Below, piece by piece: positions 46,825 to 58,333 of a stretch of DNA of 64,000 bases. A model generated the notes under the pieces. It saw only the letters and a list, made by a program, of their open reading frames with translations. It was not told the DNA's origin and made no database searches. The stretch spans positions 99,310-163,309 of the forward strand of contig NMRA01000704.1 of NCBI GenBank assembly GCA_002633005.1, in the 5' to 3' direction. The translations under genes were made by a program, and so were the position numbers. The DNA is from Phoronis australis. Taxonomy: Eukaryota > Phoronida > Phoronidae. The first letter of the stretch is position 1; each line of letters begins with the position of its first letter.

Positions 46825-46978
46825 GGCCAGGGTATAGGAATAACCAGAATTTCGGATGCAGGAGTCTCGAATTTTTGAATTCGAGTACCTTATTACTAAA
46901 AAAACGGTAAACGGGGTTTGTTCAAGGCCTATGCACTGTGCATTCGCCCTCCGAGCCCCCTGGGTGCGCGCATATGCT
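46825..46978. mobile_element. MITE family M1, shortened copy
   Basis: It contains tctcgaatttttgaattcga, ctaaaaaaacggtaaacggggt, gcactgtgcattcgccc and the terminal gagccccctgggtgcgcgca. It lacks the cttttgtctcgttta interior seen at 2993 and 51425. Confidence 0.65.
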
Positions 46979-47437
46979 AGACAGCAATTCGCACATCGAA
47001 CTGCCAAATGGTATCTGGGAGAATTTTAGGGGGTANAGTCGCTTTTGAGCAAAACTTGATGTCAGAACACATTTTCTTCAGCGGCGCGGCTAAGCCACAC
47101 GCATTGATTTGGGAATCGGTTAGGACGGGTTAGTCACAGTCGCTTAGGCACTGGGGTAACAAAACCCCAAATGTTCGCGTAGGAGTTGCATCATGGAGCT
47201 TACGTCTTTGCGAGATCAGAAAGCACCTTTAGGCTAACACTTACTCATATTACTGTGGGTGGGAGGTGGGGGTACGACGCTACTTTTGGGATTAACTGAT
47301 TATCAAGAGTAGACTAACATTAGTAATGGTTCTAAATTTTGTCATCTTACACTTGTTTACTGCGCTTTATCACTTAATTGACATGACCAATGAGGTTAGA
47401 TCCGTTTTCTGTAATTCGTTTATAGCAGAATACTTGA

Positions 47438-47464
47438 GAATATTCTTGAAGGTTCTAGAATATT
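47438..47464. promoter_or_regulatory. Canonical heat-shock element, five alternating GAA/TTC units
   Basis: Starting at 47438 the order is GAA-2nt-TTC-2nt-GAA-2nt-TTC-2nt-GAA with exact 5-bp periodicity, followed by a sixth unit one base off (TTG). This is the consensus binding site for trimeric HSF. Weaker GAA/TTC units occur at 47528-47580. No TATA box or downstream coding frame is obvious, so the target is unknown. Confidence 0.55.
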
Positions 47465-49406
47465 GGTGAGTGGTCTGTGAAGTTGTGGAGCCTTGTACAT
47501 GTATGTGTTTTTATTATGACTGGGTAGTTTCTAAAATCTTGTAGAATGTGCTTGAATTATCGAAATGTTACAGAACATTGCAAGAGACTAAATATTCAGG
47601 CACCATTTAGTGAGAGCACGACACGAGATCACTTACAGAATCGGCAGTTTCAGAGCCAGCAGTTACTGAGGCAATAGTGAGCCAGTTAAAGCTAACAGCA
47701 AGTCATTGCATTAGTTGTTGGATCAGTTGTTAAAAGTGACGACGAATCAAGGCGTAGCAGCACTGACTGAAGCATTACGAATTGACATTACGTCAGACAT
47801 TTTGTTTGGGTAGACTTCGGTACAGGTTAATGAAGTGAGTAGCTCGAACCAAACTTCAAGCTAACATCATTATTAGCACCAGTCAGTGACGACCTGCGTC
47901 GGACGGTGGCTCTAATCCGGCTGGGGAAAACGTGGCACTCATGCACCAATTCAAATTTCTAGTTAGCTTAACTGAAGACGCGCACGTGCCCAGTTGCATG
48001 CATCGCATACGCAGGTACGTGAAAAACTTGCTCGCGTATTCAAAAGCACATTAAATGTGTTTTGCTAAATAAGTATGTTTAGTAATGACGAATCGGACCC
48101 TAATATGATGAGATTTGGACCCAAAAACACGAATAGAAATGCACATTTTTCAAACATTTTTTGCACTGAGACAATTTAGCACTTGACATTTTTTACAAAG
48201 TTGTGTTTTTCGTATCTTCAGTGTGCTTTGATAACAGTTGCACCCATTTTGTGTTCCCGGGATGCTTAGAAGGATTAGGATTGTACAGGTCCAGGGTCAG
48301 CTAATACTTTTTGAAATGCTTAAAGAAGAAGGAAACCGAAAATACGGTTCATTGGTTATCCCAGACATATGTTTCAGTTAAAGTCCTTGTTGCAAACTGC
48401 CCATGTGGTTCTAGTATCCGAAAATACTTACTACATAAATTCTTATTTTCGACACCCTTTCTTTATATTCTTTTCGCCTTTCTTGCCAAATCGATTTTTT
48501 AACAGTATTTGACCCTTCTCTCTGAGCGTATGATTACCGGTTGTCATCGGTTATTTCCGTACCCACATTTCCGGCTCATCAGTTCAGGAACTTATCCTGA
48601 ACGCCGCCATTTTTTCCTTGTAACTGAATGTGCTATGGCTTGCTCGAAAAGTCTTCATTATTTTGTTTTATTAGTAATATATCGTGATTCGTTTGCATAT
48701 GTAGTGTATTTATAGTTTGTAGTTAGTGGTCGTTGATTTTTTTGGAATGTTTCGCGTACTTAGTATGTTAAAATAGCATTGGTGTTTAGTTCCTTACGTA
48801 GGCCGGTCGAACCTAAGAACCAATATGGGTCGAACCAATTTTTTTTCGGTTTTATTTTTTCCTCGTTTTGAAAAAGTACTTTACTATCATCGGAAAGGTA
48901 GTACATTCTACTCAGTAAAAATCGAAAAAGTATCAAAATCGGGGCAAGCAGTGTAAAGTTATTGCAAGTTTTGTGGCGAAATTTGGGTCACTTTGTTTGG
49001 ATCGCGTCGGCCATATTGGAGGACAGCGGGATAAGTTACGAGTTTAAAACTTTGTGTAAATTGTTTTCGCCAACAAATTACGGTGAAATTTAGTTAGACA
49101 TATCTTTACTTACTATTCTGCACGATTCAACAGTGTTCACCAAATTTCAGCCTCGCAGTTGTTACTCATTAAGAGATAAATGTGCTCACATTCCCGTTGG
49201 ACTTCGTCTCATTTCTGACGGCACCTACAATGTCGACTTTTGCTGAACTGAAAGGCATGTTCAATCGGCTACTTTGTAATTTGTGAAGATTTAACGTTGA
49301 TACATTTTGACAAACGTTGCTACAAAAAAGAAACTTTGTTCAATTTTCGTGTTTTTTGTGTTTGTGGCCAGCGACCAGTTAGGCCTAAGGGTAGTCTTGG
49401 CGCAAA
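47465..49406. other. Non-coding stretch, no gene recognised
   Basis: Downstream of the heat-shock element there is no long frame. Short frames at 48311-48502 and 48509-48715 have no motif. The part 48820-49380 (ggtcgaaccaatt, gtactttactatc, gcgtcggccatattgg) reads like repeat-derived sequence, but I see no second copy in the window. Confidence 0.3.
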
Positions 49407-49560
49407 GCTGGCGTGCGTTCACTAGACGCTAGGACCTACGCTAGGACCTTGCAAAATCCTAGTCCACATGTTCTCATTTAAAATACACGGCAATATCTCA
49501 CGTAATCTCGCGAAGTCATGCTTCTTAGCGAGGTCCTAGCGCTACTGAACGGGAGGCTGT
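49407..49560. mobile_element. MITE family M2, copy 2 (about 150 bp)
   Basis: Inverted ends CGTTCACTAGACGCTAGGAC and its counterpart at the right (GTCCTAGCGCTACTGAACG). The middle block aatatctcacgtaatctcgc is shared with copy 1 at 12946. The TIR is better preserved here (about 20 bp) than in copy 1. Confidence 0.7.
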
Positions 49561-50449
49561 ATAGGCCTACTAACAAGCTGTATTTTGACTATAGTCTTCA
49601 CTGGTAGCGGGTGACTGAGGCTAACTAAGGTCTGCCGCGGCAGTGTGACACAGGACTAACCAGCCCGTAATTTCATGCAAGTGTCTGAAACTACCCTTGA
49701 ATATATGCAGCATTTATCATTTGACCATTTTACTTCGACAAAACAGCTTCCAACCGCATGCATTTACCGTTCGCCAGTGTCTGGTCTCGATCCGCACCGG
49801 GTCCGATAGGCTGCGGTCCCGAGTTTAGCAAAATCATTTCTGTCAAAATTTATTCGCCACATTTCTTCAGCAAATTCCATAAAATTGTCCGTAGTTTGAT
49901 TTTATCGAAATTGAGACGCGCTGTCGATTTTTTTTATCCCCGTTTGCTGGCTGGTAACAGTACAGGCACTGCTCCAGTCGCACTGACGGCGTTTTCTCGG
50001 CCTGGGTTCCTGAATGAATTGTACTTCCGGGTTCGCGGCAAGTTCAAAATGGCGGTGTTTCTTCGGGTGCGAATCGTGAGTGGCGCGTTCATTTAAACTG
50101 TTTTCGAGTACGGATCGTGTATTAGTTATGGGGTAGGTACTTCTTGGATCCTTATAACATCTTCTAACCATGTAATAAGGGTTAACAACGCGTGAGACAA
50201 GGACTTTAATTTAGACTTCTCGTAACTTTATTTATTAGTCGTGCCCTACTCCGGAAGTAACGTTTAGGGGTTAAGAATTTCCCGCCATTTTGTTTCTGCA
50301 TTCGAGTTTACTGTAAGAATCTGCTCCACTGTAGTTTCCTAATGTCGTCATCACCAATTCTCCTTGACGAGTATTCTAGGACAAGCTAGGTTGTTAGAGA
50401 AATCAATTACGTTGGGTTTAGGGATCGTATAGTTTGTAGTAGCCTGAAA
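49561..50449. other. Probable 5' flank of the gene at 50450
   Basis: The region is richer in CpG than its surroundings and contains AAAATGGCGG (50047-50056) and CCGCCATTTTG (50282-50292), YY1-like words often found near invertebrate and vertebrate start sites. A 112-codon frame (49758-50096) crosses it without motif. Confidence 0.25.
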
Positions 50450-50725
50450 ATGGCTGGAGTTGGCGACAAATGTTACATACACAGTGACGTGAGTGACGGC
50501 GACATTGTTTATAAGAGTGGTTACGAGGACATTTTTTCAAGAACAGTCGCTGGGTGGATAATGCTTGAGCCCGAACATAGTGAGGCAAAATACTCACAGA
50601 CAGCTGTTGAAAGAGATGAGGCAGAGATTGAGGACAGACGTGGTGTGACCTCTTGGTGTAAGTCCACGGTGTGTACTGTTATGCCTTCCTCAATGGAATG
50701 CCTAATATGCTATTCCCACTGGATG
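50450..50725 (+). CDS. P2X7-type intracellular cysteine domain-like exon
   Basis: From an ATG in good context (gaaaATGG) the frame encodes a 92-residue acidic N-terminal region with CYIHSDVSDGDIVYKSGYED, then ERDEAEIEDRRGVTSWC, then C-T-V-M-P-S-S-x-E-C-L-I-C. The R-x-x-x-x-WC...C..MP...E.xCC-like order is the signature of the P2X7 receptor intracellular domain, which invertebrates also carry in stand-alone proteins and mobile-element-linked genes. Only the first part is present. It ends at donor ATG|gtaacc (50726) in phase 0, and reading through gives an unrelated tail. Continuation exons were not found. Assignment is from motif memory. Confidence 0.4.
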
Positions 50726-51424
50726 GTAACCTCAGCACCGAAACCGCTTACATCCCGCCGTGTGACTCCCTCGCCACGCACCGGGCACCATCTAAATAGC
50801 TCCAATACTTTAGTCAACTCCACAATAAACGAACCGTATTTTTACTAAAAATGACATGTAAAATGTTGCCCTCTCCTTTCATAATTTAAAACGCTACGGA
50901 ACTCTGGCCTGATTATCATTATTTTTTATAATTTTGGCTTTTATTTTTATTCGACTGGTTCCAAAACTTCAAAATAACGTCATACTAAGGAAGCAAATAG
51001 TCCAACCTCTAAACACTGAGTCGCCCACGAAAACTGATAAAAATGGCTATTCAATGCGATGGCAGTGCATCACCTGACATGTTAGTGTTCTTTTGTTGAT
51101 TTGCTGGAAAGAAAATGCCACTGATTAAAGAGGCGTGGAACGCCAAAGCTCGTCAAAAATATCTTTTAAACAATTCCCGACGAAAGCACCATCTAGCAAT
51201 GTACAGGGTCTTTCAGAGAATTTCCAGAAAATATCATGAAATTCACAATTTTTGAAGTAAGTGATGAGAAAAAACTCTAGCCACCATGGAGTTTCTAATC
51301 CCCCTTACATTTATGATAATTGCGCGCATGTACTCAGTCATTCGAGAAACAGCTGACTGGCGAGATGGAGATTAACGCTAGGATGTCATGTGTGATCAGA
51401 CTCCGAATCTGAAGTCGACAGCAC
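50726..51424. other. Non-coding stretch, possible intron
   Basis: No continuation exon of the P2X7-like domain was seen. AT-rich. Confidence 0.3.
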
Positions 51425-51700
51425 AGTATCATGCGCAAACCCAGCCTAAATTATAGGGGGGGAGACTTGAATTTTTCGACATGCGGACCTTTACTGACAA
51501 AAATCAACGAGGACTAAAAAAAGGGGCCACTAGGTTCAGGTCTACGATTTGTGCATCCGCGCAGAATTCCTGTGTACTTTGTGGACTTTTGTCTCGTTTA
51601 CTCGTTTTTTTTAGTTCGCTGAAGCGGACCTTTTTGCCCAATTCACCAAACTAGCCCCCCGCCGAGCCCCCAACCCCCCACCTGGGTGCTTCCATGAGTA
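51425..51700. mobile_element. MITE family M1, near full-length copy
   Basis: It starts ATGCGCAAACCCAGCC, contains gcggacctttactgacaaaa, gtgcatccgcgcagaattcc, gacttttgtctcgtttact and aagcggacctttttgccc, and ends ccacctgggtgcttccatg. It has the same orientation and order as the copy at 2993. Confidence 0.7.
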
Positions 51701-52111
51701 TGTGGCAAGCCAGTGAAGCAAGCGATTTCCTAAAATTAATTCCAAGCTCATTTAAAACATATTTGAATACTACGATACCTTTTTAACTAATTTTAAACAG
51801 TTAAGACTTACATCAATTGCCCCTTAAAAGTGGACTGTAGTAAAAATAATGCAGCATTTTAACAATTTCTAACTTACAAATAAAACTCACATTAGCTCGA
51901 GTTGCGCACCAAACAAAAGCTGATTCATATTTACTGTCAAAACAATGAAATCCTGACAGTGACCGTTGATATGTCAGTGACGTGCGGGTGGGGCAGCGAC
52001 TACTTATCACATATTGCTGTGCCATATTGTGAAGAGTATACAAAGTATTTTATCATTGTATCAGCCGTTCTTGCTTTTTACAGTTTGCCTTAGAGTTGTT
52101 AAAGTTTCGCC
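51701..52111. other. Non-coding stretch upstream of the THAP-like start
   Basis: Short frames on both strands without motifs. A pyrimidine-rich stretch precedes the ATG at 52112. Confidence 0.25.
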
Positions 52112-52197
52112 ATGCCTTTTTGTATGGCTCCTGGTTGTCCGAACTCTTCGAAAAAAGTGTCTTCTAAGAGAAGGGACATCGCATTGCCCGAGCCTTG
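52112..52197 (+). pseudogene. Start of a THAP-like zinc finger, cut by repeat R1
   Basis: From the ATG at 52112 the frame reads MPFCMAPGCPNSSKKVSSKR then RDIALPEP. A Met-Pro start, C-x4-C spacing with an APGC-x-N phrase, and a following LP are typical of THAP domain N-termini. After about 28 codons the sequence enters the end of repeat R1 (CCTTGGTACAAAGCTG). The rest of the domain (Trp and C-x2-H) is not found. The call rests on a short peptide, and a chance resemblance cannot be excluded. Confidence 0.3.
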
Positions 52198-52965
52198 GTA
52201 CAAAGCTGTATACTAAATATACAGCTTTGGGCCGATATCGTTAAAAATGGCGAAATAAAGTCTGACTCAAAATTAGGGTTATTAAAACTACTATCTTAGT
52301 GTCATTGAAACTACTCTCTTTCTTGATTGAGTAAACTAACTTATTTACGGGAGTTAAAAAATTATTGTTCTGTCATTAATCCTCTTCTGATAAAATTGTG
52401 ATGCGTTCTTTTGGATCGGCGTTTGGCGATTGTGTCACCTGACGATGATCAGTTTCGTTCCCACTCGATTCTTTTATCAGAACTGTTCTTCGCTGCCGGC
52501 ACGAGGTTGCGAACATGTCACAACAAATTATGGGAACTTTTTTCATTTCTTTTCATTTTTTTAGTATTTTAATACAAAACAAATTTTGCTGTTGCGAAGC
52601 TGTCATCATCTCTCGAGAGATGTTGCAAATATTTAGGAAATGGCTCCTGCGCCGTGTCACGAGCGTGCTGTTTTTGAAAACGGACGACGGGCTTTTCTTT
52701 GTTACAAAAGGCGGATAATTATGCTGGAAAATGACATGTATTGGATTGTTTTCCACTTAAACGGCTGCAACAAACAAGGTGAGTGTCGGTTGACTCCCAG
52801 ATTTTGCATGCCGGTCGTTAGTTCTACGTGTTGATATAAGTTTTACAACGAGGTGACGAGCATAACTACCTGGTTAGTCCCGGGCTGTGTGGAATTTCGG
52901 GGTTTAACGGAGCTCAACACACAGTGTATTTTGACGATTGTCTTCATTCAGCTATAGTCAGTAAC
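52194..52965 (+). mobile_element. Repeat family R1, long copy with a perfect terminal hairpin
   Basis: The left end CCTTGGTACAAAGCTGTATA contains a perfect 11-bp-arm palindrome at 52202-52228 (arms AAAGCTGTATA and TATACAGCTTT, loop CTAAA). The body shares ttgagtaaactaa, atcatctctcgagagatgt, cgtgtcacgagcgtgctg, gtgagtgtcggttgactccc and cgaggtgacgagca with the copies at 34473 and 61190. The right end is degraded (tcttcattcagctatagtc). Confidence 0.65.
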
Positions 52966-53661
52966 TAACCAACCCTTAAATAGTTTACAGAGCTGAGTAT
53001 TGTCTGGCTAGAATCCACACTGCCCACAGTAACACCGGTGTCAGTTGTTGATTCGGGCTGGTTGCACCGGCATATTTTCGTCTGGCGACTAGGTATCACT
53101 TTGAGTGGCCTCGGTTCAAACAGATAGCTCTAGTGACCCGACATTTCATAATAAAAATTCTTATTCCGACAATTTGGAGAACATCACTTGACTGCACGCT
53201 AAAATAGGCAACTGAGTTTGCCCCGTCAAAGACGTCACGAGAAGCAGGCGCGCTCTAAGCTGGTGATTATGGAATTATTTGAACCATTTTTAGTTTCGTT
53301 AGGAAATATAAGTTTACTTCTTGCTCTTGAATTATTAGTGTAATTAACCAACATCTCATAGAATTGGCTGTTGCTTGATGTCGTCGTTGTTTTGTTTACA
53401 TCAAAGGTTTAAGGTCACATTTGTGCAACGTCTCTGTCTTGCCATGCCAAATCAGGAGACGCAGTTTGCCTTGTGGGCGAAAAATTGGCGAAGTAACGAG
53501 TACTTGACTAATCGTTATTTTTTTGAAATTGGAAACTAAAATAAAAATGCCTTGACATCAACAAAATTTTACGAACAAAGTGTAAAAATACCTAATGAAC
53601 AAGTTGAATTCTGTTTCAGTGTCAGAAAACACTTCAAATAATGCAATTTTATCTATTTCAA
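52966..53661. other. Non-coding stretch, nothing recognised
   Basis: No gene or shared repeat is seen before the minisatellite. Confidence 0.3.
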
Positions 53662-53855
53662 GGTACCTAAACTACACGGTCAACGGACTCAAAAACACGG
53701 GAACGGACGCATGAACACGACTCACGGACCGGCAAACACCGTCCACTGACTCACAAACACGGGAACGGACTCACAAAACACGATCCACGCACCCAAATAC
53801 ACGGGACACGGACTCATATTCACGAGGAAACACGGTTAACGGACCGCCAAACACG
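53662..53855. repeat. Minisatellite, unit about 20-21 bp, running into the gap
   Basis: Units built on AACGGACTCACAAACACGGG recur about nine times with substitutions and one-base indels (acggactcaaaaacacggga, acggactcacaaaacacgat, acggaccgccaaacacg). The array is cut by the N run at 53856, so its true length is unknown. Confidence 0.85.
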
Positions 53856-54143
53856 NNNNNNNNNNNNNNNNNNNNNNNNNNNNNNNNNNNNNNNNNNNNN
53901 NNNNNNNNNNNNNNNNNNNNNNNNNNNNNNNNNNNNNNNNNNNNNNNNNNNNNNNNNNNNNNNNNNNNNNNNNNNNNNNNNNNNNNNNNNNNNNNNNNNN
54001 NNNNNNNNNNNNNNNNNNNNNNNNNNNNNNNNNNNNNNNNNNNNNNNNNNNNNNNNNNNNNNNNNNNNNNNNNNNNNNNNNNNNNNNNNNNNNNNNNNNN
54101 NNNNNNNNNNNNNNNNNNNNNNNNNNNNNNNNNNNNNNNNNNN
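53856..54143. other. Assembly gap, 288 N
   Basis: Undetermined bases, probably an unresolved part of the adjacent minisatellite. Any frame spanning it is meaningless. Confidence 0.99.
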
Positions 54144-54539
54144 AAACGGAATGATGATGTTGATAAATCTAACGCTTTTGAGATTTCATTTTGTACATTT
54201 ATATAAACCAAACATTGTCATGGTAATGACGCCGTTGTTTTGCTATGGGTGTTCCTTCCTTTTTACTAAATTTTACTAAAAAGACAAGTAACAGCAGATT
54301 GGTATGAGCCAAAAATAATAAAATGCTGGCTTACTACTCAGAAAATATATATGTCTACTGAGTTAAAATCTACAAATTCTAGGTAGTGACAAGTCGATCG
54401 GGTCTTAAATAAATAAGTTTGAGTTTGGGATGCTGAGCCATAAACATCTCAATACATAGACCGGGCGCGCGCCACTCAGATACATGCAGCTCGCGTTGTC
54501 AATATGACGCCATAGTGGAGAGTGCTACACAGGACAAAA

Positions 54540-54722
54540 ATGGCGGAAAACACAGGGAGTCCTACGGCATCAGTCAGAAAATCGGCGGGCTCGCACTGTT
54601 GTGCTTGCAGCCAAAGAGTTAAGATTTTTGGTCCTGCCATTGAGTCATGGGTTTTCTTGGTTCGGCCATGGAGTATATTGGTGCTGCAACAAGGTTTTTT
54701 GTATTCCGCCACCATAATTTAA
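54540..54722 (+). CDS. Zinc-knuckle N-terminal exon inside the TIR element
   Basis: An ATG in AAAATGGCGG context starts MAENTGSPTASVRKSAGSHC, then CACSQRVKIFGPAIES. A C-x2-C pair followed by a V-x-I/L-FG motif and Ala-rich start resembles the N-terminus of uncharacterised multi-copy proteins in cnidarians and amphioxus that begin C-x2-CG...LFGK. The frame continues to a stop at 54722, but the second half looks unlike the first, so an exon end inside is likely. Its place directly behind the left TIR suggests it belongs to the mobile element. Confidence 0.3.
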   Translation: MAENTGSPTASVRKSAGSHCCACSQRVKIFGPAIESWVFLVRPWSILVLQQGFLYSATII

Positions 54723-55255
54723 GTGGAGCGAGTATATGCGTTATTTCCACACTAGTCTTGGTGATTGAAACCTTAAAAGATCAATTACAAAGATAATTAA
54801 TGACCAGCATATGCTTATTATCCAATTATGATGCTGTTTGCAAATTATATTTAAGTAAATATTTAGTATTATTGATAATCATACTTGTACTGAAAAATAA
54901 CATCCCCGAACTTACTCGCCAACCGCGGCATCGAAATTAGTACATCTAAGTGACTAGTGTATTCTCTATTGAAATATATACTGCTTTAAAAACTCATTTC
55001 TTAATATGTATTCCAAAATCAGATATTTTCTGTTCTATCAAAACAAACAAGAAGTTGATATTGTAAATTTTGTATATTTGCACTGCTTGCTAACGAACTC
55101 TCTGATTTGTGACGAAACATGTGCAAAAAAGTAATGTGCATAATAACCAAAATATCAAAGCTGTACGACTGAATTGCGCATCCAACCTTTACGCAAAATA
55201 CAGAATTTCCCACTCGAAACCGAATGGAAATATACCCAACCTAGCCGGTGTAGCC

Positions 55256-56397
55256 GCATTAATTATGACTCCTTGAAAAATGACCCTGGTTAGTTTTTTC
55301 ACAGGGTCTAAATTTAATGTGAAGAATATTCAGCCCATGAAAAATGACCCCACGTCCGTCAAAACCTGTCCCGTCATTATTCAACGATTCTCCGTAACAG
55401 GGGATTGGGATAAGCAAACAGCGTGCGTGAGAGAAGAATTTATTTTAAATTTCTGGACCTCAGGGTCGCGCAGTACGCATATTAGATTAAGAGCGCGGAT
55501 GGATAGGAATAGTCCGAAATAATGTTTGCCGGAGCGGGGCTGATCTCTTTGTGAGCACACGTTGTGGGGATACTACAAAACGCCAATAAGTGCCTGGTGC
55601 TTGATCGGGGGGACTTCAGATCCATCATGAGAGAGGAATATCGAGCGTGAGAGAAAAAATATTTGTTTGTTGGCAATTCCGAGCGATGCACAGGAAAGGA
55701 ATTGAGTCTGTGTTCTTCGTTTTCTATGTTACGACGTTCTCCCGCTGAGTCTAACTTGTTAAGTTGTATATCACAACAAGTTGGGCGGATAACCGCTGTA
55801 GCCAATATCTTATACTGACGACCAATTAAGTCCATTCTGGCAATGAGGGTTGGAGGGTCTCGGTCAGCTCTCTTTTGTTCGATAATTGCTCTAATCTCCG
55901 ATAAGATCGTATCTTATATCCTCACTGGGCTGTGCTGTTAAAATAAGTTAAGTTATAAAATGTTTGAACATAAACCAATGACATTTCTGAATTGCCCATC
56001 CAATTCTGATCTAGCTTATAGTTTTTGAATCACCAAAATCGCCTAAATACAATCGAAGTTAAAACAATCTATTCTGTCCGAACGTATCAACGTACTGGGT
56101 TTGACTGTGTTCACATGTGATCGGTTATAAGCCTGGTAGATAATTTATCTGCATGTTGTCGTACCAGACAAATGACAGTTAACAAAGGAGCTAAATGTTA
56201 TCACACGCTCATAACCGCTGTACTGAACGAAAAAACGCCCTAATGAACTTTTTAAAAATGTTATTTAGTTACATGACATAAATGAAGTCATTTTCACTGT
56301 AGTTCACATTAAATTTAGACCCCATTAAAAGCGACCGGGGTCATATATTAATTTTATAAAGTTACCCGGGGTCATTGTTCAAAACTCTGTGAAAAGG
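55256..56397. mobile_element. Inner inverted-repeat pair, probable nested element
   Basis: Left arm 55272-55327 (ttgaaaaatgaccctggtta, then tttttcacagggtctaaatt and taatgtgaa) is repeated inverted near 56303-56396 (ttcacattaaatttagaccc, then ccggggtcat and ctctgtgaaaagg). The arms are about 55-100 bp with an extra block in the right arm. The interior holds a 117-codon minus-strand frame (55482-55835) without recognisable motif. The pair is best read as a second TIR element nested in the outer one. Confidence 0.5.
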
Positions 56398-56873
56398 CTT
56401 ACTTGGGGGCACAACGAAGGTACGTCCCGAGTGAGCGGCAATTCTCCTGGATATAATGTTTTTGCATCGAGTGATACGAATTAAATGATAAAGTTACGCG
56501 ATCTCAGTGGTTTCTCTTGAAAAGAACGAAAAAATAAAATGCTCGCGGTGGATTGACAGGCGTGCAGCCGCTCAGGCCACTCGAAAATCTGCCACTGGTT
56601 GCGATCTTCTAATAGTTTGATATTTTCCCTATCGACTGATTAAATCTTAAAAAAATGCCTGTAAGTGCTACATCACATGTTTTTGGATGTTTCTGGAAAA
56701 AATCACTTTCATCGGCCTCTATTATTAGATATCGCGCTTTGAAAAGGACAATTTGCCCCGTTTGTTTACACAGCAATTAGCCGTGTCACGTGACTAGTAG
56801 CACTCTCCAATATGGCGTCAAGTTGTCAGCGGCAGGAGCGCGTGCGCGCGGTCTATGTGATGTCTATGTGTTG

Positions 56874-58333
56874 AACGTTCTCTAGCACGTGCAAGTCAAG
56901 GCATCGATGAGCGGAAAAGGAAGCACTTTGCTTGCCACTTACATGGAAATCGCTTGGCAGTCTTGTCGACTCCACTTTACTATTTACCGATGGCTTACAT
57001 ATTTAATTATCTCAAACCTCGTGTTGTGCAAACTAAGTGATTGAACTCGGGTTAATGCGCGATGAGTCAAAACGGTTATTGATGGATACGGAAGATATCA
57101 AATTATTCATCAGCGTCTTGCTGTGTAATGGTTAAACCCTTCTATGCGTTTCCAGTTGCACGTGCGCTGTTGAAGAGGGAGACAGTATAAGTTATTAATT
57201 TTAACGATTTGCTATAAAAGGAAGTGCTTTTTAATGGAATTTGATTAATGATAACACGTATCTACGAGAATTAGATACACAAGTTTTTATAATTTGATTA
57301 ATTTGGAAGAGGCGATATTTGATTAAACATTTCAATACTTTGATTTGCCGCAGATGTAATGGGTTGACTAAAATTCCGTTTTAGTTTCACGGTATTACTG
57401 ACTGGAGACAGAATTGGTAAATTTCTTTTGAAATGGACACTTCGACAACATAAGTTTTTTTCAGAATTTATTTCGCGGCAGCGCAGAATCAAACCAAATA
57501 AGTGCGGAGTGCCGTACGTTTTGCCGCTAAGTCGAGTACCACGCGTTTATTAGCATAGTCTTTATAATATTTCAGGCGTATTTAAATGTTAAAACCACCG
57601 GCTTTGATTTCAATGAGGGTCTGGCAGACTAGGACTAGGACTGGTGATATGTAATAGAATCACAAAAACATAACCGGTTTTATTGTAGCTCATATCTCGG
57701 TCTTAGCTATAACTTCAATTGGCGGTGATGAGATGCTGATCAAAGCTGGCGAAACAAATTAAGTGCTCTTAGTCTGAGCTAATGTGAGAAAAGAGGCGAA
57801 GAATCGTGCATTTTGGGGGGAACTGCGTTTTTGGACATGAAGCCGAAACTCTAAAATTACGTGTCGGCCAAAGTAGACTTTCGAGTAATACTGAAGGTCA
57901 CGTGATTCAACAGCCGAGCTTCGCCGGTTTTTGCGAAAAAAAAGCAAAAGAAAAAACGAGTTCACATATGCAAGATATATTTGATGAAAAAATCCCGAAC
58001 AAATGCTGGAATATTGTCGTCCATAAATTCGAGTAAACAACATGTTTACCTTTGCGCTCGTTGTTCTTTCTTTGATCATGTCACCATAAAAATCAAATCA
58101 CGCCTAGTACAGATCTGAAGTATTCGAAATTACTTTAAACTGGTTTTAACTGCAAAGGTCTAAGTTTATTAATATCTATTTTCTGCCATGTCCGTTTGGC
58201 AAATGTCTTTTGCAACACCCAGTACCCTCCGGACATAAATTGCGGTGTACATGCTTGAAGGTTCTAGTAGCTGAACTGTAAATATTTTGCCTTACGCTGT
58301 TTTAAACGGACCTGCTACCAAAAAAATTACATC
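56874..58333. other. Non-coding stretch upstream of the PAN-domain exon
   Basis: Frames at 57298-57492 and 57759-58079 (minus) have no motif. No repeat family is noticed. Confidence 0.3.

Larger units (their letters stand above)
54453..56873. mobile_element. TIR element of about 2.4 kb
   Basis: The left end (54453-54528: catagaccg, gcgcgcg, then aatatgacgccatagtggag and agtgctac) is the inverted counterpart of the right end (about 56800-56873: gtagcactctccaatatggc, then gtcaagttg, gcgcgcggtctatg). The match spans roughly 65-70 bp with few differences. The ends read ACATAGACCG and CGGTCTATGT. No clear target duplication is visible. Between them lie a short coding start (54540) and an inner inverted-repeat pair. 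The superfamily is not assigned. Confidence 0.55.

Noticed and set aside
53771-54211. 146-codon minus-strand frame
   Set aside because: Most of it spans undetermined bases; the rest is minisatellite.
55482-55835. 117-codon minus-strand frame as a reverse transcriptase or transposase
   Set aside because: No catalytic motif of either enzyme class could be found in it.
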